A DNA stretch of 64,000 nucleotides from Aneurinibacillus sp. (GTDB taxonomy: Bacteria; Bacillota; UBA5301; DYFA01), in assembly GCA_020725425.1 (NCBI GenBank), contig DYFA01000004.1:1-64000 (forward strand), given 5' to 3'. The first letter of the stretch is position 1; every line of letters starts with the position of its first letter. The notes below the pieces were generated by a model, which saw nothing but the letters and a program-made list of their open reading frames with translations, ran no database searches and was not told the DNA's origin. This document shows positions 24,760 to 32,967 of this stretch, piece by piece. Both the position numbers and the translations under genes were made by a program.

Positions 24760-25655
24760 CGTTGCTCCCGCATGACGGAAATCAGGAAGTCGAGCCCGTC
24801 GAGGATCCGCGGCCCCGGGCGTGACAGGAGGTCCGGGTCCACCTGGTAGACTTTCCCGGCCCGCACGGCGCTTATGCCTTGCCACTGCGGCTTTTGCAGC
24901 ACCGGTGCGGGGGGCGGGCAGGCCACCACGATCACCTGCGGGTCGGAGAGGAGGAGGGCCTCCTCGCTCAGGAGCGGCCAGGGGCTCTTTGCCTCGGCGG
25001 CCACGTTGCAACCCCCCGCCAGCCGGACCAGTTCGTCGAGGAAGGTGCCGGGCCCGGCGGTGTAGAGCTGCTCCGGATCGAGCAAGAGGAAGACTCTCGC
25101 TCGTCCTTCCGGCCGGCGGGCGTTCTCCGCCCCCGCCTGTACCAGACGTTCCAAGCGGTGGCGAAAGCGGTCCGCCTCCCGTCTTCCCGCCTCCGGCTTC
25201 CCGGCCGCCCGGGCCAGGAGTTCCATCGCCCGGGGTACCTCCGCCACCCGCCGCGGCGCCACTGCCAGGATCGGCCAGCCGAGCCGGTCCAGTCGCTCCA
25301 GGAAGGGCCGCTCCAGGGAGGCGTCACCCACGATCAGGTCCGGCCGGAGGGCGGCGATCCGCTCCTCGCTCAGCGCCAAGTCCCCCACCTTGGGCAGGGC
25401 CTTCGCCGCCTCGGGGTAAGTGCACCAGCGGGTGACCCCGACCACCCGCTGACCCAGCCCCAAAACGAAGAGCATCTCGGTCACGCTCGGCGCCAGGGAG
25501 ACGATGCGCTGCGGCGGCGCCTTCAAGGTCACCCGCCGCCCCAGGTCGTCGGTGAGGGTCAGGGGATAGGGAGAAGCCGGCGCAGCGTGAATAACCGGGA
25601 AGGCAGCCAGCATACCCAGCAGACAGAGGTACAATCCGGCTGAAAGACGGCGCAC
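24756..25655 (-). CDS. BtuF-like substrate-binding protein of metal-chelate importer
   Basis: Helical-backbone periplasmic binding protein, 299 residues. Signal peptide at the N-terminus (LYLCLLGMLAAFPVIHA); no lipobox Cys. The segments APPQRIVSLAPSVTEMLF and VVGVTRWCTYPEAAKALPKV are those of BtuF-type cobalamin binders. The first gene of the btuFCD-like set, followed by permease, ATPase and the phosphohexomutase with overlapping ends. Cobalamin is favoured because the TonB receptor at 42.7 kb is under a cobalamin riboswitch, but none was seen upstream of this gene, and heme or siderophore transport is possible. Confidence 0.88.
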   Translation of the reverse strand: MRRLSAGLYLCLLGMLAAFPVIHAAPASPYPLTLTDDLGRRVTLKAPPQRIVSLAPSVTEMLFVLGLGQRVVGVTRWCTYPEAAKALPKVGDLALSEERIAALRPDLIVGDASLERPFLERLDRLGWPILAVAPRRVAEVPRAMELLARAAGKPEAGRREADRFRHRLERLVQAGAENARRPEGRARVFLLLDPEQLYTAGPGTFLDELVRLAGGCNVAAEAKSPWPLLSEEALLLSDPQVIVVACPPPAPVLQKPQWQGISAVRAGKVYQVDPDLLSRPGPRILDGLDFLISVMREQR

Positions 25656-25757
25656 GCTCGATCCTCCTGCCTCTTGCGCTTAAAGGGAGTTCGAGGACTC
25701 AGCAAGGAAAACCTGCCGGGCAGAGAGCCAGCGTGCCGATGGCCAGTCCTGTGGACA

Positions 25758-25865
25758 AATGACCCTGAGCCGGGATCTCAAGCTGATGCTCGACTTGGAA
25801 CTGGTCCAGCTCCAGGACGGCTTCCTGGAGCCGAATATGGAACTCATGGGGCAGTTCCAGAGGTA
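25758..25865 (+). CDS. possible 35-codon small ORF, unrecognised
   Basis: ATG 25758 to TAG 25865 reads as a protein-like peptide (includes LELVQLQDGFLEPNMELMGQ). The same frame is open upstream back to 25682 without another good start. No ribosome site and no recognised family; it may be a remnant. It occupies most of the gap of about 220 bases between the btuF-like gene and the fumarase gene. Confidence 0.25.
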
Positions 25866-25875
25866 GGGACGTCGG

Positions 25876-26457
25876 TCAGACGTCCGCCTCCCGCCGGTAG
25901 GCGCGAATCCCTTCGGTGTACAGATCGCCGCCCGCCGAGTCGTTCGCCACGACCGCCGGGAAGTCCTCGACCACCAGCTCGTGGACGGCTTCCGCTCCCA
26001 GGTCCGGGTAGGCGACCACTCGGGCGGACTTGATCCGGCGGGCCAGCAGTGCCGCGGCCCCTCCGGTGGCGACCAGGTAGACCGCCCCGTACCGGCGGAG
26101 GGCCTCCTTCACCTCGGCCGACCGGCTTCCCTTGCCGATCATCACCCGGACGCCCTGCGCCATAAGGGCTGGCGCGAAGGCGTCCATCCGGCTGCTGGTC
26201 GTCGGCCCGGCCGACCCGATTACCCGGCCCGGGCGGGCCGGCGAGGGGCCGGCGTAGTAGATCGCTGCCCCCTCCGATGGGAAGGGCAGTTCCTCGCCGC
26301 GGGCCAGCGCCTCGACCATTCGCCGGTGGGCGGCGTCCCGAGCGGTGTAAAGCGTCCCGGAGAGAAGGACCCGCTGGCCGCTCCGGAGGGCCCGGATGGC
26401 CTCAGCGTCCGCCTCGCCAGTGACTGGGAGGGTCAGGCGAATCGGCTCGTCGCTCAC
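25876..26457 (-). CDS. class I fumarate hydratase, C-terminal (beta) subunit
   Basis: Beta subunit of a two-subunit Fe-S fumarase, 193 residues from GTG 26457, whose codon overlaps the alpha-subunit stop (GTGA). Visible: SGTLYTARDAAHRRM, IYYAGPSPARPGRVIGSAGP (substrate loop), MIGKGSRS and PDLGAEAVHELVVEDFPA near the end. Catalyses hydration of fumarate to malate with the alpha subunit. L(+)-tartrate dehydratase is the main alternative in this family. Confidence 0.92.
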   Translation of the reverse strand: MSDEPIRLTLPVTGEADAEAIRALRSGQRVLLSGTLYTARDAAHRRMVEALARGEELPFPSEGAAIYYAGPSPARPGRVIGSAGPTTSSRMDAFAPALMAQGVRVMIGKGSRSAEVKEALRRYGAVYLVATGGAAALLARRIKSARVVAYPDLGAEAVHELVVEDFPAVVANDSAGGDLYTEGIRAYRREADV

Positions 26458-27296
26458 AGGATCGCCTCCCCGTGGCGGTAGGCGTGGCAGGCGAAGGCTA
26501 CCCCAACCGGAAGCGCCGCGATGTGGGTCGGGAGGAGCGCCAAATGGACCGCCAGGGCCGTAACGCGCCCGCCGAGCCCCCCGGGGCCGAGGCCCAGGTC
26601 GTTGACGGCCTCCAGCAACTCCCGCTCCAGGCCGGCCACTCGGGGCTCCGGCTGCGGCTCGCCCACCTTCCGCAGGAGGGCCTCCTTCGCGGCCAGGGCG
26701 CACTGTTCGAAGTCCCCTCCGACCGCCACTCCCAGGACGAGCGGCGGGCACGGGTTGGACCCCGCCTCGCGCACCGCCTGCCGGACGAACTCCTTCACCC
26801 CGGCCCACCCGGCCGAGGGCTTGAGCATGGCCAGCCGGCTCATGTTCTCGCTTCCGGCCCCCTTGGCCATGAACCGGAGGCGGAGCCGGTCGCCGGGCAC
26901 CGAGCGGACGTGGATCACGGCCGGCGTGTTGTCACCCGTGTTCATCCGCTCCAGGGGGTCGCCGACGATGGACTTGCGCAGGTACCCCTCCGTGTACCCT
27001 CGGCGCACCCCGGCGTTGATCGCCTCTTCCAGCGTCCCGCCGACGAGCTGGACCTCCTGCCCGAGCTCCACGAAGAAGACAGCGTACCCCGTGTCCTGGC
27101 AGACCGGGACCTGGTCCTCCCAGGCGATCCGGGCGTTCTCGACGAGCTGGGCCAGGATCTCCCGGCCGGTCGGCGATTCCTCACGCTTGCGGGCCTCTTC
27201 CAGCGCCGCCAACACGTCCTCGCCCAGCCGCAGGTTGGCCTCGACGCAGAGCCGCGCCGCGGCCGCCATCACGGCGGCGGCCGTCACTTCCCGCAT
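26454..27296 (-). CDS. class I fumarate hydratase, N-terminal (alpha) subunit
   Basis: Alpha subunit carrying the [4Fe-4S] cluster, 280 residues. The three cluster cysteines are seen in VCQDTGYAVFF, in GAGSENMSRLAMLKPSAG followed by SNPCPPLVLG, and in DFEQCALAAKEALLR, the last being the usual GGDFExxA-LxKxAL block. ATG 27296 is preferred over the adjacent GTG 27299. Coupled to the beta subunit by a 4-base overlap. Part of the citric acid cycle or fumarate respiration. Confidence 0.92.
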   Translation of the reverse strand: MREVTAAAVMAAAARLCVEANLRLGEDVLAALEEARKREESPTGREILAQLVENARIAWEDQVPVCQDTGYAVFFVELGQEVQLVGGTLEEAINAGVRRGYTEGYLRKSIVGDPLERMNTGDNTPAVIHVRSVPGDRLRLRFMAKGAGSENMSRLAMLKPSAGWAGVKEFVRQAVREAGSNPCPPLVLGVAVGGDFEQCALAAKEALLRKVGEPQPEPRVAGLERELLEAVNDLGLGPGGLGGRVTALAVHLALLPTHIAALPVGVAFACHAYRHGEAIL

Positions 27297-27323
27297 CACC
27301 CGTTGCCGCCTTTCTTTTCCTCG

Positions 27324-27902
27324 TTACCTGCCTCCGGTGAAGTCGACCTTCGGTGCCTCCTTGGCTCCTTGAACCGCCTCGAAGTATGGCTTCTCGGTGA
27401 AGCCCATCAGCCGGGCGAAGAAGACCGTCGGCACCCGCAGGATCCGCGAGTTGTACGCCTGCACCGCCTCGTTGTAGCGCATGCGCTCGACAGCGAGGCG
27501 GTTCTCGGTCCCGGCCAGCTCATCCTGGAGTTGCGTGAACTGGCGGTCCGCCTTCAACTCCGGATAACGCTCGACGATCACCAGGAGGCGGGCCAGGGCC
27601 GACTCCAACTCGCCGGCCGCCCGGATCTTGTCGGCGGGGCTGGCTGCTCCGGCGTACCGGCTGCGGGCGTCGGCGATCCTGGCCATGACCTCCTGTTCGT
27701 GCTTGGCGTAGCCCTTGACCGTCTCCACCAGGTTGGGGATCAGGTCGTAGCGGCGCTGGAGCTGGTTCTCCACCTGCGCCCAGGCCGTCTTCACCTGCTG
27801 GTCCAACCCGATCAGGGAGTTGTAGCTTCCGGAGGCCCACCCCCCGATCAGGACCAGGAGACCAACGACCACGATCCACGGCATCCACTTGTTCAGGTTC
27901 AA
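27324..27902 (-). CDS. LemA-family membrane protein
   Basis: A 192-residue protein with one N-terminal membrane helix (WIVVVGLLVLIGGWASG) and an elongated helical domain starting NSLIGLDQQVKTAWAQVENQ, the LemA hallmark. TTG start at 27902 is fixed by AAAGGAGG 7 bases upstream. It follows the TPM-domain gene by 22 bases; LemA and TPM proteins are commonly encoded together. Molecular role not established; envelope-associated. Confidence 0.92.
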   Translation of the reverse strand: MNLNKWMPWIVVVGLLVLIGGWASGSYNSLIGLDQQVKTAWAQVENQLQRRYDLIPNLVETVKGYAKHEQEVMARIADARSRYAGAASPADKIRAAGELESALARLLVIVERYPELKADRQFTQLQDELAGTENRLAVERMRYNEAVQAYNSRILRVPTVFFARLMGFTEKPYFEAVQGAKEAPKVDFTGGR

Positions 27903-27924
27903 GGCGATTCCTCCTTTTGCTCCC

Positions 27925-28914
27925 TCAGAAACCCCGGCCGGCGCCGCCGCCGCCGGACCGGCCGCCGCCAAAGCCGCCGAACCCGCCGCCGCTGCCGCCG
28001 CCGAAGCCCCCGAACCCGCCGCCGAAGGGGCCGAACGGCCCGCGCAGGTGGCGCCGCCGCCCGACCAGCTCGCCGGCGACCAGCATCGGCAGCACCATCT
28101 CGGCTATCCGCTCGTACCCGCACCGGGTACAGCGGTAGTACACCCGCGCCAGGCCGTCCTCCTCAGCGGTCGCCGGCCGGAGCGTCTCCTCTTTCTCCCT
28201 GAGCATCCTTCCTTTGCAGCGCGGGCAACGGTGGCCGACCGGGCGGCGCAGGGCCACGGCCGCCGCGCCGAAAAGTCCCAGGATGAGGAGGAAAGCCAGA
28301 AGCCCGGCAACCTCCGCCGCCCCGTTCTCGGGTCGAGGCGCACCCCGACCGCCGTCTTCCCCGGGCCGGTACTCCGCCTCGGCGATTCGGGCTACCTCCT
28401 CCACCAGGGCGATCAGGCCCTCGCCGTACCGCCCCTGCTTCAAGGCAGGCACCGCGAAGTCGTCCAGCAGCCGGCCGACCCGCCCGTCGGGGAAGATCTC
28501 CTCCAGGCCGTACCCGACCTCCACCTTCACCCGCCGCTCGCGCCGCGCCACGAGGACCAGGAGGCCGTTGTCCCGTCCCCTCTTCCCCACGCCCCACGCT
28601 TCGAACAGCTCAGTGGCGTACATGTCCGGCGTCAGCGGCTCCGTGGTGGCCACGGTCGCCACTCCGATCTCCACCCCGTTCCGGGCCTCGAGGTGGGCCA
28701 GGATGGCATTGAGCCGTGCCACTGCCTCTTCGCCCAGGATGCCCGCCCCGTCCGCCACCCGGCCGCTCTCCGGCACCGGCAGCAGCTCGACCCCGCCCGC
28801 CGGCGCCGCCTGCACCGGTGCCGCCGTCGGGATCAAGGCTGCAACAATAAGGAGTGCCCCCAGGAGGGCGGCGGGGAACCGCAACCCTCTCCGGCAGGCC
28901 TTCGCCTTCGACAT
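27925..28914 (-). CDS. TPM-domain (YgcG-like) protein with zinc ribbon and Gly-rich tail
   Basis: A 329-residue envelope protein. Signal peptide (FPAALLGALLIVAALIPTA), a TPM domain at about 45-180 (GRVADGAGIL, DNGLLVLVARRERRVKVEVG, GLEEIFPDGRVG), a membrane helix near 215-232 (LLAFLLILGLFGAAAV), a four-Cys zinc ribbon (CPRC...CTRCGY) and a Gly/Phe-rich tail. ATG 28914 has GAGGTGG upstream. Paired with the LemA gene, as usual. Confidence 0.9.
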   Translation of the reverse strand: MSKAKACRRGLRFPAALLGALLIVAALIPTAAPVQAAPAGGVELLPVPESGRVADGAGILGEEAVARLNAILAHLEARNGVEIGVATVATTEPLTPDMYATELFEAWGVGKRGRDNGLLVLVARRERRVKVEVGYGLEEIFPDGRVGRLLDDFAVPALKQGRYGEGLIALVEEVARIAEAEYRPGEDGGRGAPRPENGAAEVAGLLAFLLILGLFGAAAVALRRPVGHRCPRCKGRMLREKEETLRPATAEEDGLARVYYRCTRCGYERIAEMVLPMLVAGELVGRRRHLRGPFGPFGGGFGGFGGGSGGGFGGFGGGRSGGGGAGRGF

Positions 28915-28985
28915 CGTCTGACGCCACCTCATGTGAATGGTTATTCTCGGCATCCGGAGGCAACCCCTCCCCGCCGCCCCTGCCA

Positions 28986-30035
28986 TCACCTGGGAGGACG
29001 GCCACTCTCCACCCACCCCGCCAAGCGCTCCAGGAACGCCGCCCGCTGCCGCCCGTGCCGGGCCAGGTGGACCACTCGGGCCGTCGCCCGCCGGAGCTCC
29101 TTAGCCTTCGGCCCATAGTGGCTCCACAACCGCTTCAGCAGGCGCTCCGGGAAGAGGAGACGGAGATAGAGCAGCTGCCGGTCCAGGGGGGAGAGCGGCC
29201 AGACCTCGCTGTAGGCGTTGAGCGCCGCATAGGCCAAGTCCTCCCGCCAGCCCACCCGCTGGAGGTAGCGGTCGAGGAAGTGGGCGAGGTCCCTCGCCCG
29301 GTGGTCCCAGACTGCCCGGTCGAGGTCCACGAAGCAGATCGTCCGCCCCGGGTCGACCAGGATGTTCTGGTAGTAGAGGCTGTTGTGGCAGAAGACGCCC
29401 GGACCCCACTCGGCGAGGGGGACCGCCAACTCGGCCAGGCCTTCCCGCGCTTTGGCAATACGTCCGGCAACCCAGGGCGAGTTCCGAATGAGCCACCGGT
29501 CGAGGGAGGCGGGCCGGGGCGCCGCCGACGCCCGCTGGAGGCAGGCGTTGAGGAGCCGCTCCCCTTCCGCCATCTCCTCCGCCCACATCCCCCACCTGAC
29601 TGCCGGGGCGTGCTCCGGCCGGAGCGGAAAACCGACCGACGCCCGGTGCAAAGCCGCCAGCCCTCGGGCTGCCGCCTCCATGTCCGCCCGGCGTTCAAGC
29701 CGGCATTCCTCTCCGGGCAGCCAGCCGCTCAACGAGAAAACGCGGGACCCCAGGGGCCACCCTACCTCACCAGCCCGCGTGGGGAAAAAGCGGGGAACGC
29801 GGGGAAAACCGCGCCCCCACAGAAATTCGGTCATCTGATGCAGGAAGAACAGCTTCGCCTGGGCTTGCCGGCGCACCTCCCGCAGGCAGAAGAGTCCCTG
29901 CGGGGAGCTCACCTTATAGGCGCTGCGGACAGGCACAAGCGACGTCACCCTCAGGCCGAAGGCCGTCTCGACCGCCCGCCGCAACCACTGGCGGAGGTTC
30001 CCGTCACGCCTGGCGTCGTCGCCGGAGGCCCCCAC
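28986..30035 (-). CDS. CotS/CotI-family kinase-fold protein lacking the catalytic Asp
   Basis: A 349-residue protein of the aminoglycoside-phosphotransferase/choline-kinase fold, closest in style to spore-coat proteins of the CotS family. The Brenner motif normally HxDxxxxN reads HNSLYYQN (217-224), so the catalytic Asp is Ser219; the metal-binding DLD (237-239) is kept. This suggests a pseudokinase or altered chemistry. GTG start at 30035 with GGGGGTGG upstream. Its presence argues for a spore-forming lineage. Assignment to CotS rather than a general APH protein is moderate. Confidence 0.75.
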   Translation of the reverse strand: MGASGDDARRDGNLRQWLRRAVETAFGLRVTSLVPVRSAYKVSSPQGLFCLREVRRQAQAKLFFLHQMTEFLWGRGFPRVPRFFPTRAGEVGWPLGSRVFSLSGWLPGEECRLERRADMEAAARGLAALHRASVGFPLRPEHAPAVRWGMWAEEMAEGERLLNACLQRASAAPRPASLDRWLIRNSPWVAGRIAKAREGLAELAVPLAEWGPGVFCHNSLYYQNILVDPGRTICFVDLDRAVWDHRARDLAHFLDRYLQRVGWREDLAYAALNAYSEVWPLSPLDRQLLYLRLLFPERLLKRLWSHYGPKAKELRRATARVVHLARHGRQRAAFLERLAGWVESGRPPR

Positions 30036-30110
30036 AGTTCCACCCCCGGCGCCATCTTATGCCGGAACCGGGACACTGTCCCAGCCCAGGGACAACGGAG
30101 AAAGCGCCGC

Positions 30111-31223
30111 CTACAGCCGCCCGATCTCCCGAACCCAGCCGTACGGGTCGGGAACCCGTCCCCACTGGAGGTCGGTCAGCCGCCGATAGAGGTCGCGGGC
30201 GACCGGCCCCACCTCTCCTGGGCCGACCTGGTAGTCGCGCCCTTTGTAGCGGAACCCGCTCACCGGGGAGATCACTGCCGCCGTCCCGGCCCCGAAGGCC
30301 TCAGTCAGCGTCCCGTCGGCCGCTCCGGCGACCACCTCGTCGATGGAGATCGGCCGCTCCTCCGTCTCGTAGCCCAGATCGCCCGCCATCTCGAGGATGG
30401 AGAGGCGGGTGTGGCCGGCCAGGATCGACCCGCTCAGGGCCGGCGTCACGAGCTTCTGGCCGAAGACGAAGAAGATATTCATGGCGCCGACTTCCTCGAC
30501 GTACTTCCGCTCCTTGGCGTCCAGCCAGAGGACCTGGGAGAAGCCCTTCTTCTGCGCCTCGGCCCCGGCCAGGATGCTGGCGGCGTAGTTCCCGCCCGTC
30601 TTCACGTCGCCGACTCCGCCCGGAACCGCCCGGACGTAGACGTCCTCCACATACAGGCGGACCGGCTTGAAGCCCTCCTGGAAGTAGGGGCCCGAGGGCG
30701 AGAGGATGATGTAGAAGAGGTAGCTGGCTCCGGCGTGCACTCCAAGGAAGGCCTCGGTGGCGATCATCGTCGGCCGGATGTAGAGCGACGTCTCCGGAGC
30801 CCGGGGGATCCATCGCTTCTCCCGGACGACCAACTCCCTGATCGCGGTCAGGAAGTCCTCCTCCGGGAACTCCGGCATGGCCATGCGCCGGGCCGAGCGG
30901 TTCATCCGCCGGGCGTTCAGCTCCGGGCGGAAGAGCAGGATGCGTCCGTCCTCAGAGGCGTACGCCTTCAGCCCCTCGAAGATCTCCTGGGCGTAGTGGA
31001 GGACGCAGGCCGCCGGATCCAGGGGGAAGTCGTGATAGCGCTCGATCCGGTGGTCGAACCAACCTCGGCCCACTTCGTACCTGGCGGTGAACATCCGGTC
31101 GGTGAAGACCTTCCCAAACCCGAGCTTCGCCGGATCGGTCACCAACGGCTTCTTCTGCTCCTCCGACAGTTCTTCCACCTCAATGTGCACACTCTTCACC
31201 CCACAGACTCTATCGTCAAGCAT
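30111..31223 (-). CDS. ilvE: branched-chain amino acid aminotransferase
   Basis: PLP enzyme of fold type IV that transaminates Leu, Ile and Val with 2-oxoglutarate; 370 residues, the long (eukaryotic-like/BCAT II) form. The PLP Lys is in VKTGGNYAAS, with YIRPTMIATE and LWLDAKERKYVEEVGAMN typical of the family. ATG 31223 is used; GTG 31190, with GGGGTGA upstream, is an equally good start. A strong promoter lies just upstream at 31245-31273. Confidence 0.93.
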   Translation of the reverse strand: MLDDRVCGVKSVHIEVEELSEEQKKPLVTDPAKLGFGKVFTDRMFTARYEVGRGWFDHRIERYHDFPLDPAACVLHYAQEIFEGLKAYASEDGRILLFRPELNARRMNRSARRMAMPEFPEEDFLTAIRELVVREKRWIPRAPETSLYIRPTMIATEAFLGVHAGASYLFYIILSPSGPYFQEGFKPVRLYVEDVYVRAVPGGVGDVKTGGNYAASILAGAEAQKKGFSQVLWLDAKERKYVEEVGAMNIFFVFGQKLVTPALSGSILAGHTRLSILEMAGDLGYETEERPISIDEVVAGAADGTLTEAFGAGTAAVISPVSGFRYKGRDYQVGPGEVGPVARDLYRRLTDLQWGRVPDPYGWVREIGRL

Positions 31224-31244
31224 CCATCTTTTCCGGTTTACTCC

Positions 31245-31273
31245 AGTCTACTACGGCCCCCTCGCGCTGTCAA
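31245..31273 (-). promoter_or_regulatory. sigma-A-type promoter of the aminotransferase gene
   Basis: Minus strand TTGACA (31268-31273), a 17-base spacer, then TAGACT (31245-31250). The -35 element is consensus. The predicted start of transcription is about 15 bases before ATG 31223, or about 48 before GTG 31190. Confidence 0.7.
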
Positions 31274-31306
31274 ACAAGCCGTTCGTCCAGGGATCGATCT
31301 ACGTGT

Positions 31307-32464
31307 TCACCTCCAAGTCTGACCCAGCGCCACGAGCCGCGCCGCCCGCGCCGCAGCGGACTGAACGTTGCTGCCGGCGGCTGCCATGGCCTCCTCCAGG
31401 CTCTGCGGGCCGGGCACGATGCTGACCAGGGCGTCGAAGTGGTCTGGTACCAGCAGCGCCTCGTCAGCCAGGCTCCCGGCGAAAGCGATCACCGGCACCC
31501 GGTGGCGGCGGGCCACCCGGGCCACGCCCAGCGGCGCCTTGCCGCGCAGCGTCTGGCTGTCGATCCGCCCTTCAGCCGTCAGGACCACCGACGCTCCGGC
31601 TACCGCTTCCGCCAGCCGGGTGGCCTCGATCACCAGCTCGATCCCGGGCACGAGCTCAGCACCGAGGAAGGCCACCAGCCCCCCACCGAGTCCGCCAGCC
31701 GCGCCCGCCCCCGGAAGGCGCTCGACGTCCCTTCCCGTGTCCCGCCGGATGACCGCCGCCAGGTTCACGAGCCCGGCGTCCAGCCGCTCCACCATGGCCG
31801 GGTCCGCGCCCTTCTGCGGGCCGTAGACGGCCGCCGCCCCCTCGCTCCCGGTGAGCGGGTTGTTCACGTCGCAGGCCACTCGCACTGTGGTGTAAGCCAG
31901 GCGGCGGTCCAGGCCGGACAGGTCGATTCGGGCTATGGCGGAGAGCTCTCCACCGGTCCCGCCCAGCTCCTTCCCGCTGGAGTCCAGGAAGCGCGCCCCC
32001 AGGGCCCGGGCCATCCCGGTGCCCCCGTCGTTGGTGGCGCTGCCGCCGATGCCCACCAGGACCTGCGTGCACCCGGCATCCAGGGCGGCGCGGATGAGCT
32101 GGCCGGTGCCGTAGGTGGAGGTGCGCTCGGGGTCCCGCTCCGCCTCCGTCAACAGGACCAGCCCCGAGGCCCGAGCCATCTCTATTACTGCGGTCCGACC
32201 GTCGCCCAAAAGACCGAAAACGGACGCGACCGGGCGCCCCAGGGGATCCGCCACCTCGACCGTGCGGAGGCTACCCCCCGTCGCCGCCACCAGCGCCTCG
32301 ACGAAGCCGTCACCTCCGTCGCTCACTGGGATCAGCCGGCACTCAGCCTCTGGGAAGACCTCCCGCCACCCAGCCGCCAGGGCCTCCGCCGCCTGGGGGG
32401 CAGTGAGGCTGCCCTTCAGAGCGTTGGGGGCCACCACCACCCGTTTGGATCCGGTTTCATTCAT
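31307..32464 (-). CDS. glycerate 2-kinase, GarK/GlxK family
   Basis: ATP-dependent glycerate kinase, 385 residues. Family blocks are APNALKGSLTA at the N-terminus, PVSDGGDGFVEAL, GIGGSATNDGGTGMARALG and GAGAAGGLGGGL. ATG 32464 overlaps the end of the upstream ylbF-like gene in another frame. Feeds glycerate into glycolysis; no glyoxylate genes are adjacent. Confidence 0.94.
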   Translation of the reverse strand: MNETGSKRVVVAPNALKGSLTAPQAAEALAAGWREVFPEAECRLIPVSDGGDGFVEALVAATGGSLRTVEVADPLGRPVASVFGLLGDGRTAVIEMARASGLVLLTEAERDPERTSTYGTGQLIRAALDAGCTQVLVGIGGSATNDGGTGMARALGARFLDSSGKELGGTGGELSAIARIDLSGLDRRLAYTTVRVACDVNNPLTGSEGAAAVYGPQKGADPAMVERLDAGLVNLAAVIRRDTGRDVERLPGAGAAGGLGGGLVAFLGAELVPGIELVIEATRLAEAVAGASVVLTAEGRIDSQTLRGKAPLGVARVARRHRVPVIAFAGSLADEALLVPDHFDALVSIVPGPQSLEEAMAAAGSNVQSAAARAARLVALGQTWR

Positions 32465-32864
32465 GATCGGTCTGCCTTTCCCCCGCTTCGCCCCCGGCGT
32501 CACCTTCGCCTCCGGGAGCCCCGGGCACCCGGTCCAGGTCGATCCCCACCGCCTCCCCCAGAATGCGCTGGACCTCCATCATGAGGTTGCCGAAACGGGC
32601 CTCAGCCATCAGGTACTCCCGCACCACCGGGTTGGCCGTCACGATTTTCGCCTTCTCCTGCAGCTCCCGCCCCATTTCCGGGGTGAAGGTCCCCGCCAGT
32701 TTAGCCTTCTCCGCCTCGAACTGACGGGTGCGGAAGTCGCGCAGCATGAACTGGGCCGCCAGGCTTCCCTCCACCTCGGCCTGAGCCTTCTTGTAGGCGG
32801 CGTACTCCTCCGAGTCGGCCAGCGCCTGGCCGAGCTGGCGGGCCAAGTCCTGGATCGTGGACAT
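32457..32864 (-). CDS. YlbF/YmcA-family protein
   Basis: A 135-residue helical protein of the YlbF/YmcA family, members of which form the Y-complex affecting RNA processing, competence and sporulation in Bacillus. Core: LARQLGQALADSEEYAAYKK and MLRDFRTRQFEAEKA, with a Gly/Glu-rich tail. ATG 32864 has GGAGG upstream; the longer open frame to 32969 is antisense to the splB-like gene start. Divergent from that gene, with glycerate kinase downstream. Confidence 0.85.
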   Translation of the reverse strand: MSTIQDLARQLGQALADSEEYAAYKKAQAEVEGSLAAQFMLRDFRTRQFEAEKAKLAGTFTPEMGRELQEKAKIVTANPVVREYLMAEARFGNLMMEVQRILGEAVGIDLDRVPGAPGGEGDAGGEAGERQTDHE

Positions 32865-32967
32865 CGCATCCCCTCCTCCAAGCGCTCTCGTTCCAAGCTC
32901 GCTCATGCTCTCTTTATTCCGTGCGTCGCCCCGTCTTCCTGCGGACACACTCTTCCTGGTGAGCGCC

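Noticed and set aside
25656-25875. Cobalamin riboswitch upstream of the btuF-like gene
   Set aside because: Searched because of the receptor's riboswitch, but the conserved aptamer blocks are not found here; only a doubtful small ORF on the other strand.
26472-28202. Plus-strand open frame of 576 codons
   Set aside because: Antisense to the fumarase and LemA genes; low-complexity Arg-rich end. Shadow frame.
28854-31322. Long plus-strand open frame of 822 codons
   Set aside because: Antisense to the CotS-like and aminotransferase genes; composition is Arg/Pro/Gly-rich and no ribosome site or family pattern is present. GC-rich shadow.
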